Assembly (NCBI GenBank): GCA_035578905.1
Contig: JAQJVL010000057.1
Coordinates: forward strand, 2,914,001 to 2,978,000
Source of the DNA: Stictocephala bisonia
Taxonomy: Eukaryota; Arthropoda; Insecta; Hemiptera; Membracidae
Direction of reading: 5' to 3'
Length of the DNA stretch: 64,000 bases
The notes under the pieces were generated by a model. That model was not told where the DNA came from and made no database searches. It was given only the letters and a program-made list of their open reading frames with translations. Shown piece after piece: positions 1 through 13,290 of this stretch (position 1 is its first letter; the number at the start of each line of letters is the position of its first letter). The position numbers were made by a program, and so were the translations under genes.

Positions 1-245
1 CCCCCAAACCCTTTATAAATGTTCCACCACAGATCGACAGGGAATGTTATGTGCTTTGTAAAACTGTAACTTGCAACACTGTATCCTAAAGTGAAATGTT
101 ATAATATAATTTCCCCCAAACCCTCTATAAATGTTCCACCACAGATCGACAGGGAATGTTATGTGCTTTGTAAAACTGTAACTTGCAACACTGTATCCTA
201 AAGTGAAATGTTATAATATAATTTCCCCCAAACCCTTTACAAATG
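1..245. repeat. Tandem repeat, 112 bp unit
   Basis: Three starts of the same unit, each beginning CCCCCAAACCCT, fall at 1, 113 and 225, so the period is 112 bp. The first two units are nearly identical and the third is cut off after about 20 bases. The array probably continues to the left of the window. It has no coding potential and looks like a local satellite-type array. Confidence 0.9.
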
Positions 246-3200
246 GATTTTTCAAATTGAGGTCAGCGCCCTTTTAGGGTGCTAGAATAATTATTGATAT
301 AATTGAATAAATATAAATAAACCAAGCAAATCATACATCTCCTTACTCGGAAGAACATACTGTACAATCATACTTGTAATTAAAAAATCCCAAAAATGTT
401 TTTATATTTTTTATATACATTTGAACTTAGTGCTTTTTTTCGCAATTTTTTTTCAAAATACATTTTCTGCTTATAAATTTACAAAAAATGTGATTGATTT
501 TCGTTATTTTTTTATATGAAACATGATTTGTGTTGCGAATGATACTTACAGGATATATATGCAGTCCAAAGTAATCAAATACTACATTTATATATAAATT
601 GTATGTTATGTTTGTAACATACATAACACTTTAGTACTACAAATATTTCCATTTTATTTGTTTAAAAAAAATTAATCCCATCATGTTATATATTTTTTAT
701 TGGAAATATGATTAGTGGTTACTATTTAGCACCTAATAGGTACATTTTGGCTATCATGGAATTTGTCTTAAAAATTATTTATACAAGCTATAAGGGTTGC
801 AAGTTACAAAAACATGATGCGCACCAATTGAAATTTTTCACTCCACTCTACATATCAATTTCTTATAATGTTGTTACCCCAACTATAATTATTTTATCTG
901 AAAGTATGATTCATGAGAAAAAAATCGCTATGCTGTTTTATAATTTTTTGTTTCATTTACTTTTTCTTTCGAATTTACATAAAAGGCTTACACTGCGCGG
1001 CAAAATGACATTCCGATACACGCTCCAAATCATTATCCCGGATCTAGGGTTAAAAACGTTGTTAACATACCAGTGGTTATACTACAAACTTAGAGATGTT
1101 TGAAGATTTAAAGAGTTGAAAGTAAATAAATATTTCAAAATCATTTTATAAATTGAATGCAAATCGCTCAAAATCAACTTTATGAAAAAATCAAAACTTA
1201 ACAAATTGACACAAATTAAAATGTTCAAAATTAATTTCATTCAATAAGTATAGTCAACTCCTAATAAGAATAATGTGTTGTCAATTTTAATAAGATAGGA
1301 TTTAACAAACAAAAAGTCAAACATTGCAATTAATACAATTGATTAAACATGACAAAAACACAATGGATGAGTCATTGTATGAGTTAGAGTGGGCAGACTC
1401 AGCAACCAGATAAGGTAAGTGAGTGATCTGTGTGTGTGGTGAGAGCGTGCCTACAACCAGTCCTTCAACTAAGTGACTAACTCCATTTGTAAACAAACGT
1501 CTCAGTCCCTTGTATGGTTAGGTTTTATTTCATGGAAAAACAATGGTCCTTGCTTTTTTCTGAATTCAAAGGTTTAACAGCTATTAATAACTGTCCTTTG
1601 TCTTTGGAACTGAACCAACCAAGTATTTGAAAACTTCTGTAGCAACAGAGACAAACCACAGATAAATAAAAGTGCTTGCAGAGTTAAAAACAAAATAAAA
1701 GTCTGTAAATCATGTTAACTTATTTTAATCTCTGTAGTTATTTTGTAGTCTTTTAAGGAATTAAACCATCTGATTTACCTGTTACCAAAACAAGAACCAT
1801 CTTTACCACTCTTTCGCTTCTTCCTATAAAACATCTTTTTATTTATAAAGTATTAAAAACCGTTTATATAAAAAGTGGAAATGATGGTACAAAGCAATTC
1901 CAGTTTTATATACCAGCAGCTTCAAAATAAGTTTTTGTGAAACTAAAATATATAATCTTTTACCAATAAGATATAAAGAATGTTAAAAATGTCATCATTG
2001 TAGTATTGGTTGTTAGAAAAGGACTGCATTGAGGATCTACTAAATGTTGCAATCTAAGAGGATTATTAATTAAATATGTTCAGCTAATCACATTTTAGAA
2101 TAAGAATATAGTATATATTAAATAAATGCTTATGTAACTCTAAAGTGCAATCTTTCTGTAAATTTTGAATGTGCATACTTTATAATATGTATTGTTTGTA
2201 ACTATTAATTTCATTTTTTTTAACCAGAATTTGAATCTAATTTTATCTAGCATTAAGTCCATGTAAAATAATTGTAAATTTTGCTGCTATTTTCTTAAGT
2301 ATACTTTTCAATATTTCTAAAGGCATGATTTTAGAGGATACTAATTCATTTAGTTAATGCTCAAACAGTTGTTTTCGCTTAAGATAAGGATGGATGGACA
2401 CTGCAATAGACCGCCTAGATTGTAAGATTGTAAGTCAACGATAGACTGTCCAGTGAAGGATTTTCTGTTTGTCTATTTACGTTAGCTATATCTACCAGAC
2501 ACAATGGCTAGTCATTCCAAGCAAATATTGTATTTTTTAAGTGTTGCATATTCTTGAGGAATAAATAAAACCTTATTATTATTTTATATTTACTTTATAA
2601 TTTATTTCATCTTAAGACTTGATCATCAAATATGGGTGTATATGAATTTCCAATTAGTGTATGTAGTCATTATTACAAACTAAGGCAGACTATTCCTCAG
2701 AAAGTGTCATTAAAGCTGGATCGAGATGAATGACACAATTTATATGGTTCACAAAATCCCTTCTAAAAGCGAGGAACGATATCATTTATGCTGTTGCATA
2801 AATCAATAAAACATACGGTTATTATCAAGCAATCACTATAAAGTTTATACCAATCGACACAGAACGTTCTGTTCTATACATATCAGATTTTTAATAATTT
2901 TGTTATGCCATTTAATAAACGTAGGAAATAAAACTAGAGGGTGCAACTCGAAACTCCCAGTCAATTTCTGCCCAACGGAGATCTGGAGGGAGTAAAATTG
3001 CTGATGTTTGTCATATCACTGAAGAATAACCAGAAAACGGAAAAAGACCTACCAAATATCAGTCTTTAGAGAATGAAATACTCTATCCAACAAAACAAAT
3101 TTCATTCTGTTAGCTGCATTGGCAAAAAATGTTTTTGTATAAATGTTCACATGATTTCCCAAAAACGAGGTACGGCATAGTTTATGATGTTGATAAAAGT

Positions 3201-6089
3201 TTAGCTAGTAATTTATTTATTGATATATAAACTTAAAAAAAAATTAGCTAGATAGACAGAGAGTTGACAAGTTCATTGGTGACACGTTGAGCATATTTCT
3301 TGCAGTAGATTGGCAATGGTCACGTGACAAGTTTTCAGTTTACTTGTTTACAGAAGAAGTGCTGCCAATTGATGCCACAGCAGATATAGATATTTTACTT
3401 GTTGCACGTCTGATTTTCTTTGTGAGTGTTTTATCTACTGTGTACAAATTACAATTTGAATGAATAAAATTATGTGTTGTGTTTAGTGTAGTCATAGTAC
3501 GTGTTATAGTGGTTTTTAGTGTCTAAAATAATCAAGAATAATGAAAGAAATAGTAAAATTTATACTTATATAGGTACTAGCCTAAAAAAATTTTTTTAAT
3601 CCGATTTCAGCAAAAAACGTGTGTACGGATAGAGTATTTGTGTAGCCTACTTATAATAATCTTAGAAAAAATAAGAAAATAGTATGTCTTATTTCTATGT
3701 AATATAAATAAATTGTTTATTTTATCTACGCGAAAACAATAAGACGTAGTATGTTATTAAAACCTTATTTATGGCACTACCGTAATAAATTTTATATATT
3801 TCTACTCAGAAATATGTGTTCTATCAAGTGTTACTGTTCTAAACATTCCCAAAAATTATTTTATATTTTTTATAATGTTTACAATATGTACTATTTTTTC
3901 TAGTGTTGTTTACACAATTTGCGCATGCTGACTTATGTAAACGACTAATACAATTACGCTGACATAATTGTACTAAAACAGTAAATGTAGCAACAAATTA
4001 TATACATATATATCCTTTATTTTAAGATTGTTATCTAATTTTTCACTGAAATTTTCCATTTCCGTGGTAAAATTTTTATTTTTCCCAATAAACAAAAAAT
4101 ATAAAAATTTGTGTATAGGTACAATATGACTATTTTTCATAAACAACTTTTTCTTGTTTATTCAATAGTGATTTTTTTTTAATTTTTACATGTACTATTT
4201 GATTACCTTCAGTAATCATTCTGTATCTTTGAACATTTTTTATTTTTGCTATGTAAACAAACACTTTTAAAAAAAACCTAGTAGTTTATCTAAAATATAA
4301 CAATATATTATTATAGTGCACTAAATAATAAAAAATTTGGCTATCTTGGAATTATTTACAACAATATTTTAGCACTTCTAAAGAGGATTATAAGTTATAA
4401 TTTACGTACAAAATTTAAACATTTTTTCAATCTTCTCATGACAGTAATTATTTACTAATTCTTTTTGTAAGTTTTGATGGTTGTATGTGAAAGTAGTTTT
4501 TTAGAAGAAAAACAACATGATAACATTTACATTTGGAGCATATTTAGTATTTTTTATGAATTAAAAAAAAAAAACGCTTGCGTAGTGCTGAAAAAAGGAC
4601 CTAGCAGTTGGGAGCACATATTGGTTCACGTGATGCTCATGATCTAGGGTTAATTAAGATCCCATTGACAAAGTAAAGGTAAGATCTTTCAATTACAATC
4701 CATTAATTGATTTTTTATCTTAAATAAAACAATTAAAACAATATTTTTTTTGTTTTAATACAAAGAAAGCAAATTTAAACGTTTATAGAAAATAAAGGTT
4801 TGACTTTTAAATTAATGTTAACAAATTATCACTACTGTAACTTTTCTAAATGACGAATTCAAGTACCGAGCATGCTAAGAAATTAATAATTAATCAAAAT
4901 AAACAATTTTTTTCTTGGATTCTGCTTACTTTTGAACCAGGAGCTTTGCCTCTATAATTTTTTTTTTAATTCTGTAATTAAATTATAGTACTCTTATTCA
5001 TAATAAAAACTCCGCTTGAGTATGAAAATTAAAAACAACCTGGATAAATCCATGAATGCATTTCAGTGGGGCCAAAAAAGGTTTTAAAATGTTTGGTACA
5101 TCTAGTATTCATTGTAATTTCGTCATTTGGTAAATGTAAAACGGTACTACCCTAACCCTGACCTAAATTCTCAACAGGAGTGGCACTCAGCAATAACCAA
5201 CAAGATTATTGAGACAGCCTGTGGAGTGAGTGAGATAGCGGGAATCAGCCGACACAGATACCAAAATACATCAGTGCCCTCCAAACGGCGACAGTTTTTC
5301 TATGTGATAATTGGACATCTCTACTCACAGCAGAGGTGGTCGCCATATTGCATATATTTCCTTAAAAAAATGTTAAATTTGAAACAGCTTTGTGATTTAA
5401 CGATTTGTCAGAAAATTAAAATGTCTAATAGTTTGAAAGAGTGTAAAAGTTATGATAGGCTCCACTTTCTAATTTTCTTTTTTAATTGAATTTTAGTTTA
5501 TTACCTTTTTATTATTTCTAAACAATCAAAATTTTAAAAAGTGAATTCTCTAGTAACAATCAAAATTACAGTATTCTGAAAAATCGTGAAGTCATAGTGC
5601 TGATCCCCATTTCACATTACTGTTATGGAATATATCCAACATGATAATTATTACTTCTGCAGACTCAACAATTTCTCTGAGATATTAACCAAGGAAGTGA
5701 AAAAATCTGGATTTGATCGAATAGTATGAATTCTTAACTCAATTCCAGAGCAATATGCAATATTTTTCTGATTTTAAATATATAACAATTATATTTAAAC
5801 AAATTCATTTTCTTTACATTTCTTCCATTAATTAAAACTTAAAATAATGCATAAGTAAAAACTTAAAATGTATGGTCCAATAAAATTGCTAGAAAAAATA
5901 TTAATTAATTTTTCCCGAAACAAGTCATATGGACAGTAAAAATTAATGAACTTCCAAAATATGAAATAGTATTAATGGGAAATTTATTTAGTTATTTAAT
6001 CTTGTTTTGTTATAAGTTAGTTGGGCAGTAAAATATTGTTATATTGTTTATTTTTGTAAACATTTGTTCCTTTAAAATTTTAGTACAAA
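246..6089. other. AT-rich non-coding stretch with decayed repeats
   Basis: No ORF here resembles a known protein; the longest (708-1103, + strand) has a low-complexity AT-driven composition. Two blocks, about 380-1050 and 3840-4652, look like diverged relatives. Both contain a TTTGGCTATC...GGAATT phrase and both end in GATCTAGGGTTAA, which resembles a right tip of a TTAA-type transposon. An ORF at 5127-5489 encodes 120 residues with a more protein-like first half, but I do not recognise it. Confidence 0.5.
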
Positions 6090-6683
6090 CTAGCTGTACC
6101 CGCCCGCTTCGCCGGTCATAATATTGAGTTTGATTTAGAACCTAATAGCTGAAAGAATTCGAGCATTTTTGTTTCTTCTACCAATATTAGATTTTTTTAG
6201 GAGGCATGTCATAAAAAGTAAACTGCAAAACAAATTATTTATTTTTTATTTTCACATTTCACCACATGTTTTAATTACCGAGGAAAAAAGGTTAACACCA
6301 AATACAGATCACCTGATCAAGTAAAAGTAGTGTGTGCTACACTCTCAAGGTGAAATGTAGAACTACAATAAATCAAAACATATACAGTACTGTTGTTGTG
6401 AGAACTTAAATCTGCTTATGGCATGTGAAACTACATTAAACCACACAGTCATATGTTTTTTGTAAACAATTCAGATTCTCCATTTGAATAACATGGGATC
6501 TTTAGGAGCCCGTGGGGCGGGACCCTGTGGACGGATCTGCATCAAACTTCACAGAAACCATCTCGGGAGTATACAGGACAACATCCTAAAGTTTCATGGC
6601 GATCGGTTGGATGGTTTGGCAGCGCATAAACTTCAAACATATATATTTATATATATACAAACATCCTCTTTTATAAATATAGA
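6090..6683 (-). mobile_element. Helitron-like non-autonomous element, copy 1
   Basis: Read on the - strand it starts TCTATATTTATAAAAGAGG and ends with a GC-rich tail followed by GGTACAGCTAG. It is inserted between host A and T, as Helitrons are (TC start, CTRR end, no target duplication). The same family occurs at 19077-20118 and 51504-52063. The interior has the phrase TTTCATGGCGATCGGTTGGA, shared with copy 3 apart from one base. It has no Rep/helicase coding. The ORF at 6484-6687 is only a by-product of the GC-rich tip. Confidence 0.65.
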
Positions 6684-8247
6684 TTAAAACTCTGCAGTGT
6701 TTATACAAACGTCTAGTGAATTTTAAAAAATTATTGTTTCTGCAGTAGCTAAATTTCAGTATTGTGTACTATATGCAGTTCTTATTATGCAGTATTTAAA
6801 TTTATACTTGTATCATACATTATGTGTATATTTATTAAAACTAGAAACCTTTTATGATGTTTTGGCTACCATGCATTTTTTATTTTAGCATTACAAGACT
6901 GTTGTTTGAAAGTTATTTGTTGGCGTAAGATTGTTCATGATTGGTAAATTTGTTGGATATTTCTAACGCTACAAGTATTATTTTTTTATTGGATATTTCT
7001 AACACTACAATTATCATTTTTTTTAAACACATGAAGTGTTTGAAATCTGCAACTAATTTACCAATCATTGCAACACTGTGTGCTAAGCATAAACCCTAAT
7101 TCGCTTTAAAAAAAGTAATTTTTTTACAATATAAGTTACTGTCTATAAAGAAAACATTTATTTAATATAAGTTATGGTATCCTACTTTATTGTAAAAACA
7201 CATAAATCAAACATAATTGGGTTTACAGCAAATAATAAACATAATGAAAATCTACAAATTCTTTAAAGTGAAACGAAAAATGACTGCCAGCTAGAGGGTT
7301 TAACAGTACAGTAACGGAGCCAAAGGATTGAAAACTTCAGCAACTAGATTCAGAAGACTGAAAGGAATCCTTTGTTGGCAGTAGTTATACAAAATTAATT
7401 GTGTCTCTCATTCATAAACCACAACCGAGACACCAATTTTAGTGACGTCGTTTGGAGAAAAGCCAGGGTGATACTACATCACTCCTCAGATTTATGTTCC
7501 CCAAACCTTTTATTGAGACCCTTGAATCAACATTAAAATAAATACTCAAAGGTGTTCTTGGTTTTAGAATTTTTGGCAGCTAATATAAACTGACACCGAG
7601 GCCAACGCTGTAGTTTCATTCCACAGATCACAACATAAACGTTTCCTTGTTTATATAAAAATAAATACATTTTTTGCACAGTATACAATTTGACTTGGTT
7701 TTTCTTGGTGACTTACAAGTAAACTTTTATACTTTAATAAAACAAGCTGTTTATGTTTACATATTCTGTTTGCATATTTATAAATGTTATTGTATCTATT
7801 TATTTGCTATGGGTAATTATTAAACATTCAGACTTGATTTAGTACTTGGTACAATGAACGTTTGCTTTACAAAAGCAGCTCAAACCATACTCATTTTTCT
7901 GACATTCAAGGCAATACAGTGAATAGAATAGTGATGCAATCAACACAAACTCAATCCAGATATTATTTTGTGTTGGATCACACTTAAATTAATTGTTAGC
8001 ATACATTTAAGCTGCAAATTGTTTACACTGTGGCCTGTCTTTGGATAAATTTTATTTTATAACCCAACAAATTTAGTAGTTTTATAAAGAAAATGTATTT
8101 TAACATTTTTGTCCGAATTGTAAGTTAAAAACAATTTTGAAACTTTATGTGCTTCTAGGGCATTCTAAAAACCTACATAACTTAATACAAAAACTATCTT
8201 TAAAATAACTTTTTGAATAGAATTTCTCTACTGTTCATTATTAATAC
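6684..8247. other. AT-rich non-coding stretch
   Basis: No recognisable gene. A short imperfect direct duplication of about 33 bp with the core TTGGATATTTCTAAC lies near 6950-7020. A slightly less AT-rich part at 7280-7620 gives no coherent reading frame. Confidence 0.5.
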
Positions 8248-8466
8248 CATTGATTTTATACACAAATAGATTTCCCATCCAATGTTAAATTTTGAGTCTC
8301 AAAATATCAGCTGTTTTTGTGGTCCATTGTGGAGCGCTAGTGTAGTCCTATGTAAATGTAATGCAGTTTAAACCAGCTGTGGTTGCGGGCCACACAAACT
8401 AACAAAATTACTGGCACAAATATTCCTATTGGATGGTTTATCTATTGTAGGTTTATATAATCAATG
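8248..8466 (+). mobile_element. 219 bp MITE, copy 1 (7 bp target duplication)
   Basis: The element starts CATTGATTTTATACAC and ends TATATAATCAATG, so the outer 8 bp are a perfect inverted repeat (CATTGATT/AATCAATG). It is flanked on both sides by TTAATAC, a 7 bp target site duplication (8241-8247 and 8467-8473). Copies of exactly the same length lie at 23437-23655 and 42780-42998. It encodes nothing, so it must be mobilised by an autonomous relative. Confidence 0.9.
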
Positions 8467-8473
8467 TTAATAC

Positions 8474-9807
8474 GCTGATCGTAGAGATATGGGCGAATAT
8501 AAAGGGTGAATGTGCATGATGAATGTAAATTAAGAAGTGTGGTCAGCTGTTACTTAAAAATATCCATTAATTAATAGCTCAATAGCCAGGGCAACAAGAG
8601 ACCTACAGCTTTACATGGAATTCCAACCACATCTTGTGATCTGATTTTCAACTAACTGACAAGCCTATTTTCTTTATTGCTGACAAAAGGTATTATATAT
8701 TTAAAAATTAGCACTACACTGTACTGCACTATTTTTCTCCAGATGTTTTTATGAAGCAGTTTTAAATCAAAATAATTTAAACATTGTGTGATATATTTTT
8801 AATGAAATTTTCTTTTAAGAATACAGTATATTATGCCTAAGTATATTCTTATTATATGATTAAGTATATAATACAATTCTTTTCGTATTAGACATTTATG
8901 GACAGTTCATTTTAAAGAATATGTATACTTTGAATGAATATACTGTGATTTGAGACTTATAAATGATTACTCTACCAGCTTCTTGGCAAATTTTTAAGAC
9001 CCAATGTTCTTGGCTCTATATATATAGATTATATATGAAAAAAAAAATTGTAGCATTTTCATGTATAGCTGTCTCAACTGTTTCTTGATATTAATAATCT
9101 ATTAATGATGCTAGGTTTAACGTGTTTGTTGCAGATGTTGCAGAAATGCATCATAAAAATATCAAGTACATGTGCTTGGTGCTTGTTAAAAAAGTGTTAG
9201 AACTTAAGGAAGAGTATCTATTTTAGGTTTACAGTGAATGTGTTAAGGAGATGTCATATTAATTTAAACAGCATTTTTCATTTAGATATTAGTTTTGTCA
9301 AGACATTACAATTTCTTATTTCTCATAAATAAAGTATGTTAAGTGGGTAATCGACATCATTATAAAAATGTTGTTTGCTTACCACATATGATCTTTATTA
9401 GATCCATCAAATATGTCCTTTGACTAGAGTGTAGTTAGCCTTGTACTATGGCTATTATTACAATATCTTTCCCAAAGTATTAATTTCAGGCTATATCATG
9501 TCTTGTTTCTACACCACAAAAAAACTTGTCACATTTATCTAAAATGTCTGCTTCTACCCGTATCACATCAAATTATTATCTTAGTTGTCCTGATACCATA
9601 AATTGTCAGTTTAAACTTCATTGTCAAACTATGTTGTGTGCTTAATATTTAGAGAAATTGAGTTTCTTAACAATGAGTGTAAAATTTTGTTTTAGTATTA
9701 TTTATTGTGTTGTGATATGCTTGTCTGTATTTTTAATGCAGTTCACAATTTACAAAACAAATGTTATTTAGGTACACAAAGGTTTTTAGAAATTTGCTTG
9801 AAATCCA
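8474..9807. other. AT-rich non-coding stretch
   Basis: I see no gene, RNA or clear repeat here; there is only AT-rich sequence with short A and T runs. Confidence 0.5.
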
Positions 9808-9897
9808 AGGTTTATACTATAAAGATGTAATCAACATAAACTATATGCCATTAGGTTTATACTATAAAGATGTACTCAACATAAACTATGTGCCATT
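9808..9897. repeat. Tandem duplication, 45 bp x 2
   Basis: Two adjacent 45 bp units (9808-9852 and 9853-9897), each beginning AGGTTTATACTATAAAGATG, differ at only two positions. This is a simple recent tandem duplication in non-coding DNA. Confidence 0.9.
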
Positions 9898-11229
9898 AAT
9901 ATCATAATATTTTTTTATTACAGGTCAAAACTTATTTAATTGAAAAACAAAATATTTCCAAGCTGCCTAAAAATATTACAAATTTGTCATGAAATTAAAC
10001 TACGTTTTCACACAAGCACTAGTGCACATGTGTATGAAATTTTATAACATGCTTTCATTATAATCCAAGTTCTGGAAAGAAAAAGATATATAGGCCTCCT
10101 ATGTATGTTAGTATGGGGTTTTAGGGTTGGAGTCTACTTTCACCTCAAATTTTAAGATGTTGGAAAAAATGGCCAGGATACTTATAAATGAAGAAACATT
10201 TTGTACCAGTGTAAGGGTTTTTTTTAATTATTCCAACAGAGTAAGGGGGGAAACTAAAGCAGTAAAATATGAAGATTACTGATAGCTTCTAATCAGGATT
10301 CAACCTGCACTGGAAATTAAGGTTCCAAGATCTAACGCTTTAGATTGCTCACCACCGGCCTTTCCTAGTTATCTTCCCTCTCCCATTAGTTACAATTAAT
10401 TAGAAAAACAGGTACTATACAAATAGAAATAATAATAAAATGTTTAGTTATCAGTGTAATTACACCCGTAACTAATATTTACTCGTTTCCAATTACATTA
10501 TCAGTCAAAATATTTGAACTCTTTTAAAAAGTACCCACACCTTTAGAGGCCAACTGTAATAAGGGAATGAATCTAATGAGATATTTCGAAAGCAGGAACT
10601 AAAGTTTAAAATATGACTGTTTCTGCATTACATAAATGGTGTATTAAGTGGTACCGGTACATTTTTAGTAACATATGGAACTTTATTTTGTTTTCTTCTA
10701 TGAAAACATTAGTTCAAGTTACTATCCAGTTTGTAAAAAATGATCACATTTTGTTGTAATCAGAATGTTTCTGCACCATTGTATAGTCAAAATAATAAGT
10801 GTTTTTTTATGTAAGTATTCTTTTAAAAGTGGTTTAAGTTTATCCATGTAACCAGCTATCCATATAAATCATTCTCTATAATCCATTACATACAAATCAC
10901 ATACGAATTTAATTAAAAAATGCTGATTAAACAGAACAATAAATACATAAAAAAGTAATTATAAACACAGTATTAAAATTCAACAACGCTTTAGGTTTTG
11001 TTATGTTTCTATATTGATTAATCGTTTTTCTGTTGAACCGTATATATACAATCTCAATTAAGTATTAACAATTAAGTTTAGAATATTGTAATTTGTATGA
11101 ATTAAGATAAGTGAACACTATGATTATTTTTTTAAATACTATGGACTCTCTGTATTTTATTTGGTATTTAAATGTGTATTTTTAGCATTTCAACAAGTTT
11201 TTAAGAAATGGTAAAATTTATTAGTTAAG
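9898..11229. other. AT-rich non-coding stretch
   Basis: No gene is recognised. A short less AT-rich patch at 10240-10400 gives no open frame. Confidence 0.45.
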
Positions 11230-11477
11230 ATTTCTTTTGTTACAAAGACATTTATTTTATATAATAATTTTCAAAATACATTTCACAGTAAATAGCACAG
11301 CTGTAAAAGAAAAGGGAATAGGAAGTTAAAGATACATATACAGGTTAGTGTTCCCTGGGGTCACGAGAGATGAAGGACACAAGCGGCAGCCAGCCTTCAG
11401 GAGTGAAAGCAGGCAACGGACAGGACCAAATAAGGAGTGACCTGACACAAACCAACCACTTCCACATGCAGGGACAT
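11230..11477 (-). other. Possible terminal exon and 3' UTR of the 12.1 kb gene
   Basis: This block at 11345-11477 is clearly richer in GC than its surroundings. On the - strand an AG acceptor precedes 11477. Reading in phase 0, which matches the donor of the upstream exon at 12080, gives 26 residues and a stop at 11397-11399. A - strand AATAAA polyadenylation signal follows near 11250. The acceptor has a poor pyrimidine tract and the peptide is not recognised, so the splice is an inference; the block could instead be pure 3' UTR or an unrelated conserved stretch. Confidence 0.3.
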
Positions 11478-12079
11478 CTACGTCTTTAGCTATCATTACG
11501 GACACTTGTTTGATTAATTATTTAGTAAAATATATAAAGCTTAATCACTTTAAACTCTCAATTAGATTTACATTTGATAAAATGTGTATTACAATTGAAA
11601 TAAAATTAAATAAAAGATTACAATTACACCCTTTATTATTATAAAAATACTTAAAAAGTAAAAAATTAATTGTTTAATAAATTAACAAAAAAAAAAACAT
11701 AAATGGACTTCTGTGATAAAGAAACCTCAATAATTCAAACACAGATGTACATTACAATAAATTCATGTTCAGAAAAAAAACATTTTATAGTAGCTTTAAT
11801 TGGATTAAATGTTAGTACAGTAACAGGTTTTAATTTGTTTTAATAGATGTTTTTATTATGTAATATGCAAATTATGATTTTATTTCAATTTAAATAATTA
11901 TATTTTTTAATACAAACAAAACAACAATTTATTTACTTTGTATCAGACTTTTTTAGATTTAATTATTGCATATATTTATTTGAAAATTAAAATATTTAAA
12001 AGTACAAAATAGATTTTGATATACATAATTTTATTTTTTCTACAAATAAAATTCTTTGCAAAATTTACTGGCTGCTCAC

Positions 12080-12166
12080 CTCATCAGGAAACTTGTCTCC
12101 AAAATCATCGTAATCCATAATAATGTCCTCGACATATTGGGGAACCGTATCAAGAACCGAATCCAT
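12080..12166 (-). CDS. First coding exon of an unrecognised host gene
   Basis: On the - strand an ATG at 12166 opens a 29-codon frame that ends exactly at a splice donor (GAG|GTGAGC, GT at 12078-12079), leaving phase 0. The peptide begins MDSVLDTVPQYVEDII and is acidic (MDYDDFGDKFPDE). Upstream, a TATA box (TATTTAAG, 12240-12233) is followed by an initiator CCAGTC with its A at 12211, about 29 bp downstream, giving a 5' UTR of about 45 bp. The start codon is the first ATG of the predicted transcript apart from nothing in frame before it. The composition is much less AT-rich than the surroundings. I do not recognise the product. A candidate second exon lies at 11397-11477. The exon structure is well supported; the function is unknown. 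Confidence 0.6.
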
Positions 12167-12204
12167 GGCACATGGGACACAATCACAGCAGACTAACAGA
12201 CACT

Positions 12205-12240
12205 ATAGACTGGCGAGAGTCTGAGTCAGAGGCTTAAATA
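12205..12240 (-). promoter_or_regulatory. Core promoter: TATA box plus initiator
   Basis: TATTTAAG on the - strand (12240-12233) lies about 29 bp upstream of CCAGTC (A at 12211), a good match to the arthropod initiator. The ATG of the downstream exon is 45 bp further on. The upstream 100 bp (to about 12340) is also relatively GC-rich and contains a CAGCTG E-box. Confidence 0.6.
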
Positions 12241-12340
12241 CAGCAGTGGCTTCACAGCCTTCTAGAGCCTACCAGCACCTACTACAGCTGTGACTCCCCA
12301 CATAAGGCTGGCCCTCATCCCAACCTGTCATTAGTCATTG

Positions 12341-13198
12341 TTATCAGTTCTCAATCTATAGTAATATAAATAAAAGATAATTCATTGTTTTGCACAATTG
12401 TTATATGCCACGGTTAATTTTTATTTATGACACATTTATATTTTTGTTCATCATACATTTATTTATGTTACGCAAGTATATTTTTGGGTTATTTGCATCA
12501 GATTTTTTAAATTAACTGATTAAGTCTTGCAGGTAACTTGTAACAATATATTTTTTGTACTAGTTTGTTTCTGTAACCTTATCACAAAAAAACTTGTAAT
12601 AAATAAATTACAATTAAGTATTTTATTTAATTGCACCATATTTAAAAATAATATAAAGCAGGATAGTTTTAAGTTATTTTTTAATAACTAACTCTGTATT
12701 TATTGTTTATTTTTTTCCTATATATTTATTTAGTTGTTCATTTATTTTGTTGTTCATTTATCTGTTAAATATTGTTATAGATTTATTTTGATTGTTTATT
12801 TAGTGGTTGTTATGTGCTGATTATTCGTGTTGAAAATATTGTTGAAAGTAGATTACTAATATTTGGAAAGTTTTATTGCAAATGAAAAAAATTATTAAAA
12901 AATATTAGTGATTAGAAACATTGTTGACAAAACAACGCTTCTTTTTTCGCTGATTACTATTTGATATTCAAACAAATTTTATAATTGTCTTCTATTTATA
13001 TTAGTGTGCAAACAAACCTTGCACGGTTTTTGGACATGCTGTAAACTATGTTTACGTAACATTGATCTTTGATAGTAAATTATTTGGTTAATTTTATTGA
13101 TTATTAAATTACACCAAAAGTTAAACATAATAATGATTGAAAGGGAATATATAATCCTAAACTTCTTCACTCAAAAGATACTATTATTCAAAATTGAA
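12341..13198. other. AT-rich non-coding stretch
   Basis: No gene is recognised. Between about 12700 and 12800 there are short repeated TTTATTTAGTTGTTCATTTA-like phrases. Confidence 0.4.
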
Positions 13199-13290
13199 TT
13201 AACCCGCGCTGTCGGTCGTCACAGTTTGTGACGACAACATGATCGTTTTTGCAGTGTCGTCGTAACAAATTATGACGATGTGCATGCCCT
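13199..13290 (+). mobile_element. Isolated piggyBac-type left end
   Basis: TTAACCCGCGCTGTCGG at 13199 has the form of a TTAA target followed by CCC, the tip of piggyBac-type elements. Just inside is a perfect stem of GTCGTCACA and TGTGACGAC, and a second related GTCGTCGTAAC/GACGATG block follows. This matches the layout of complete elements elsewhere in the window. No matching right end (GCGGGTTAA) is seen downstream, so the element is truncated or its other end has decayed. Confidence 0.45.

Noticed and set aside
1..245. CRISPR-like array of repeats at the left edge.
   Set aside because: The repeat is a continuous 112 bp tandem unit with no spacers, in a eukaryotic context.
708..1103. 131-codon ORF on the + strand.
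   Set aside because: Hydrophobic AT-driven composition, no motif, and it lies in a decayed repeat.
1363..1416. ATG frame MDESLYELEWADSATR next to a strong donor-like GGTAAGTGAG.
   Set aside because: The frame stops two bases before the donor, so it cannot be an internal coding exon in that frame; support is too thin.
3340..3425. Possible exon after TTTACAG at 3352, with a frame reading VLPIDATADIDILLVARLIFF to a GTGAGTG donor.
   Set aside because: No recognised protein, no partner exon in phase nearby, and splice-like signals this short are expected by chance.
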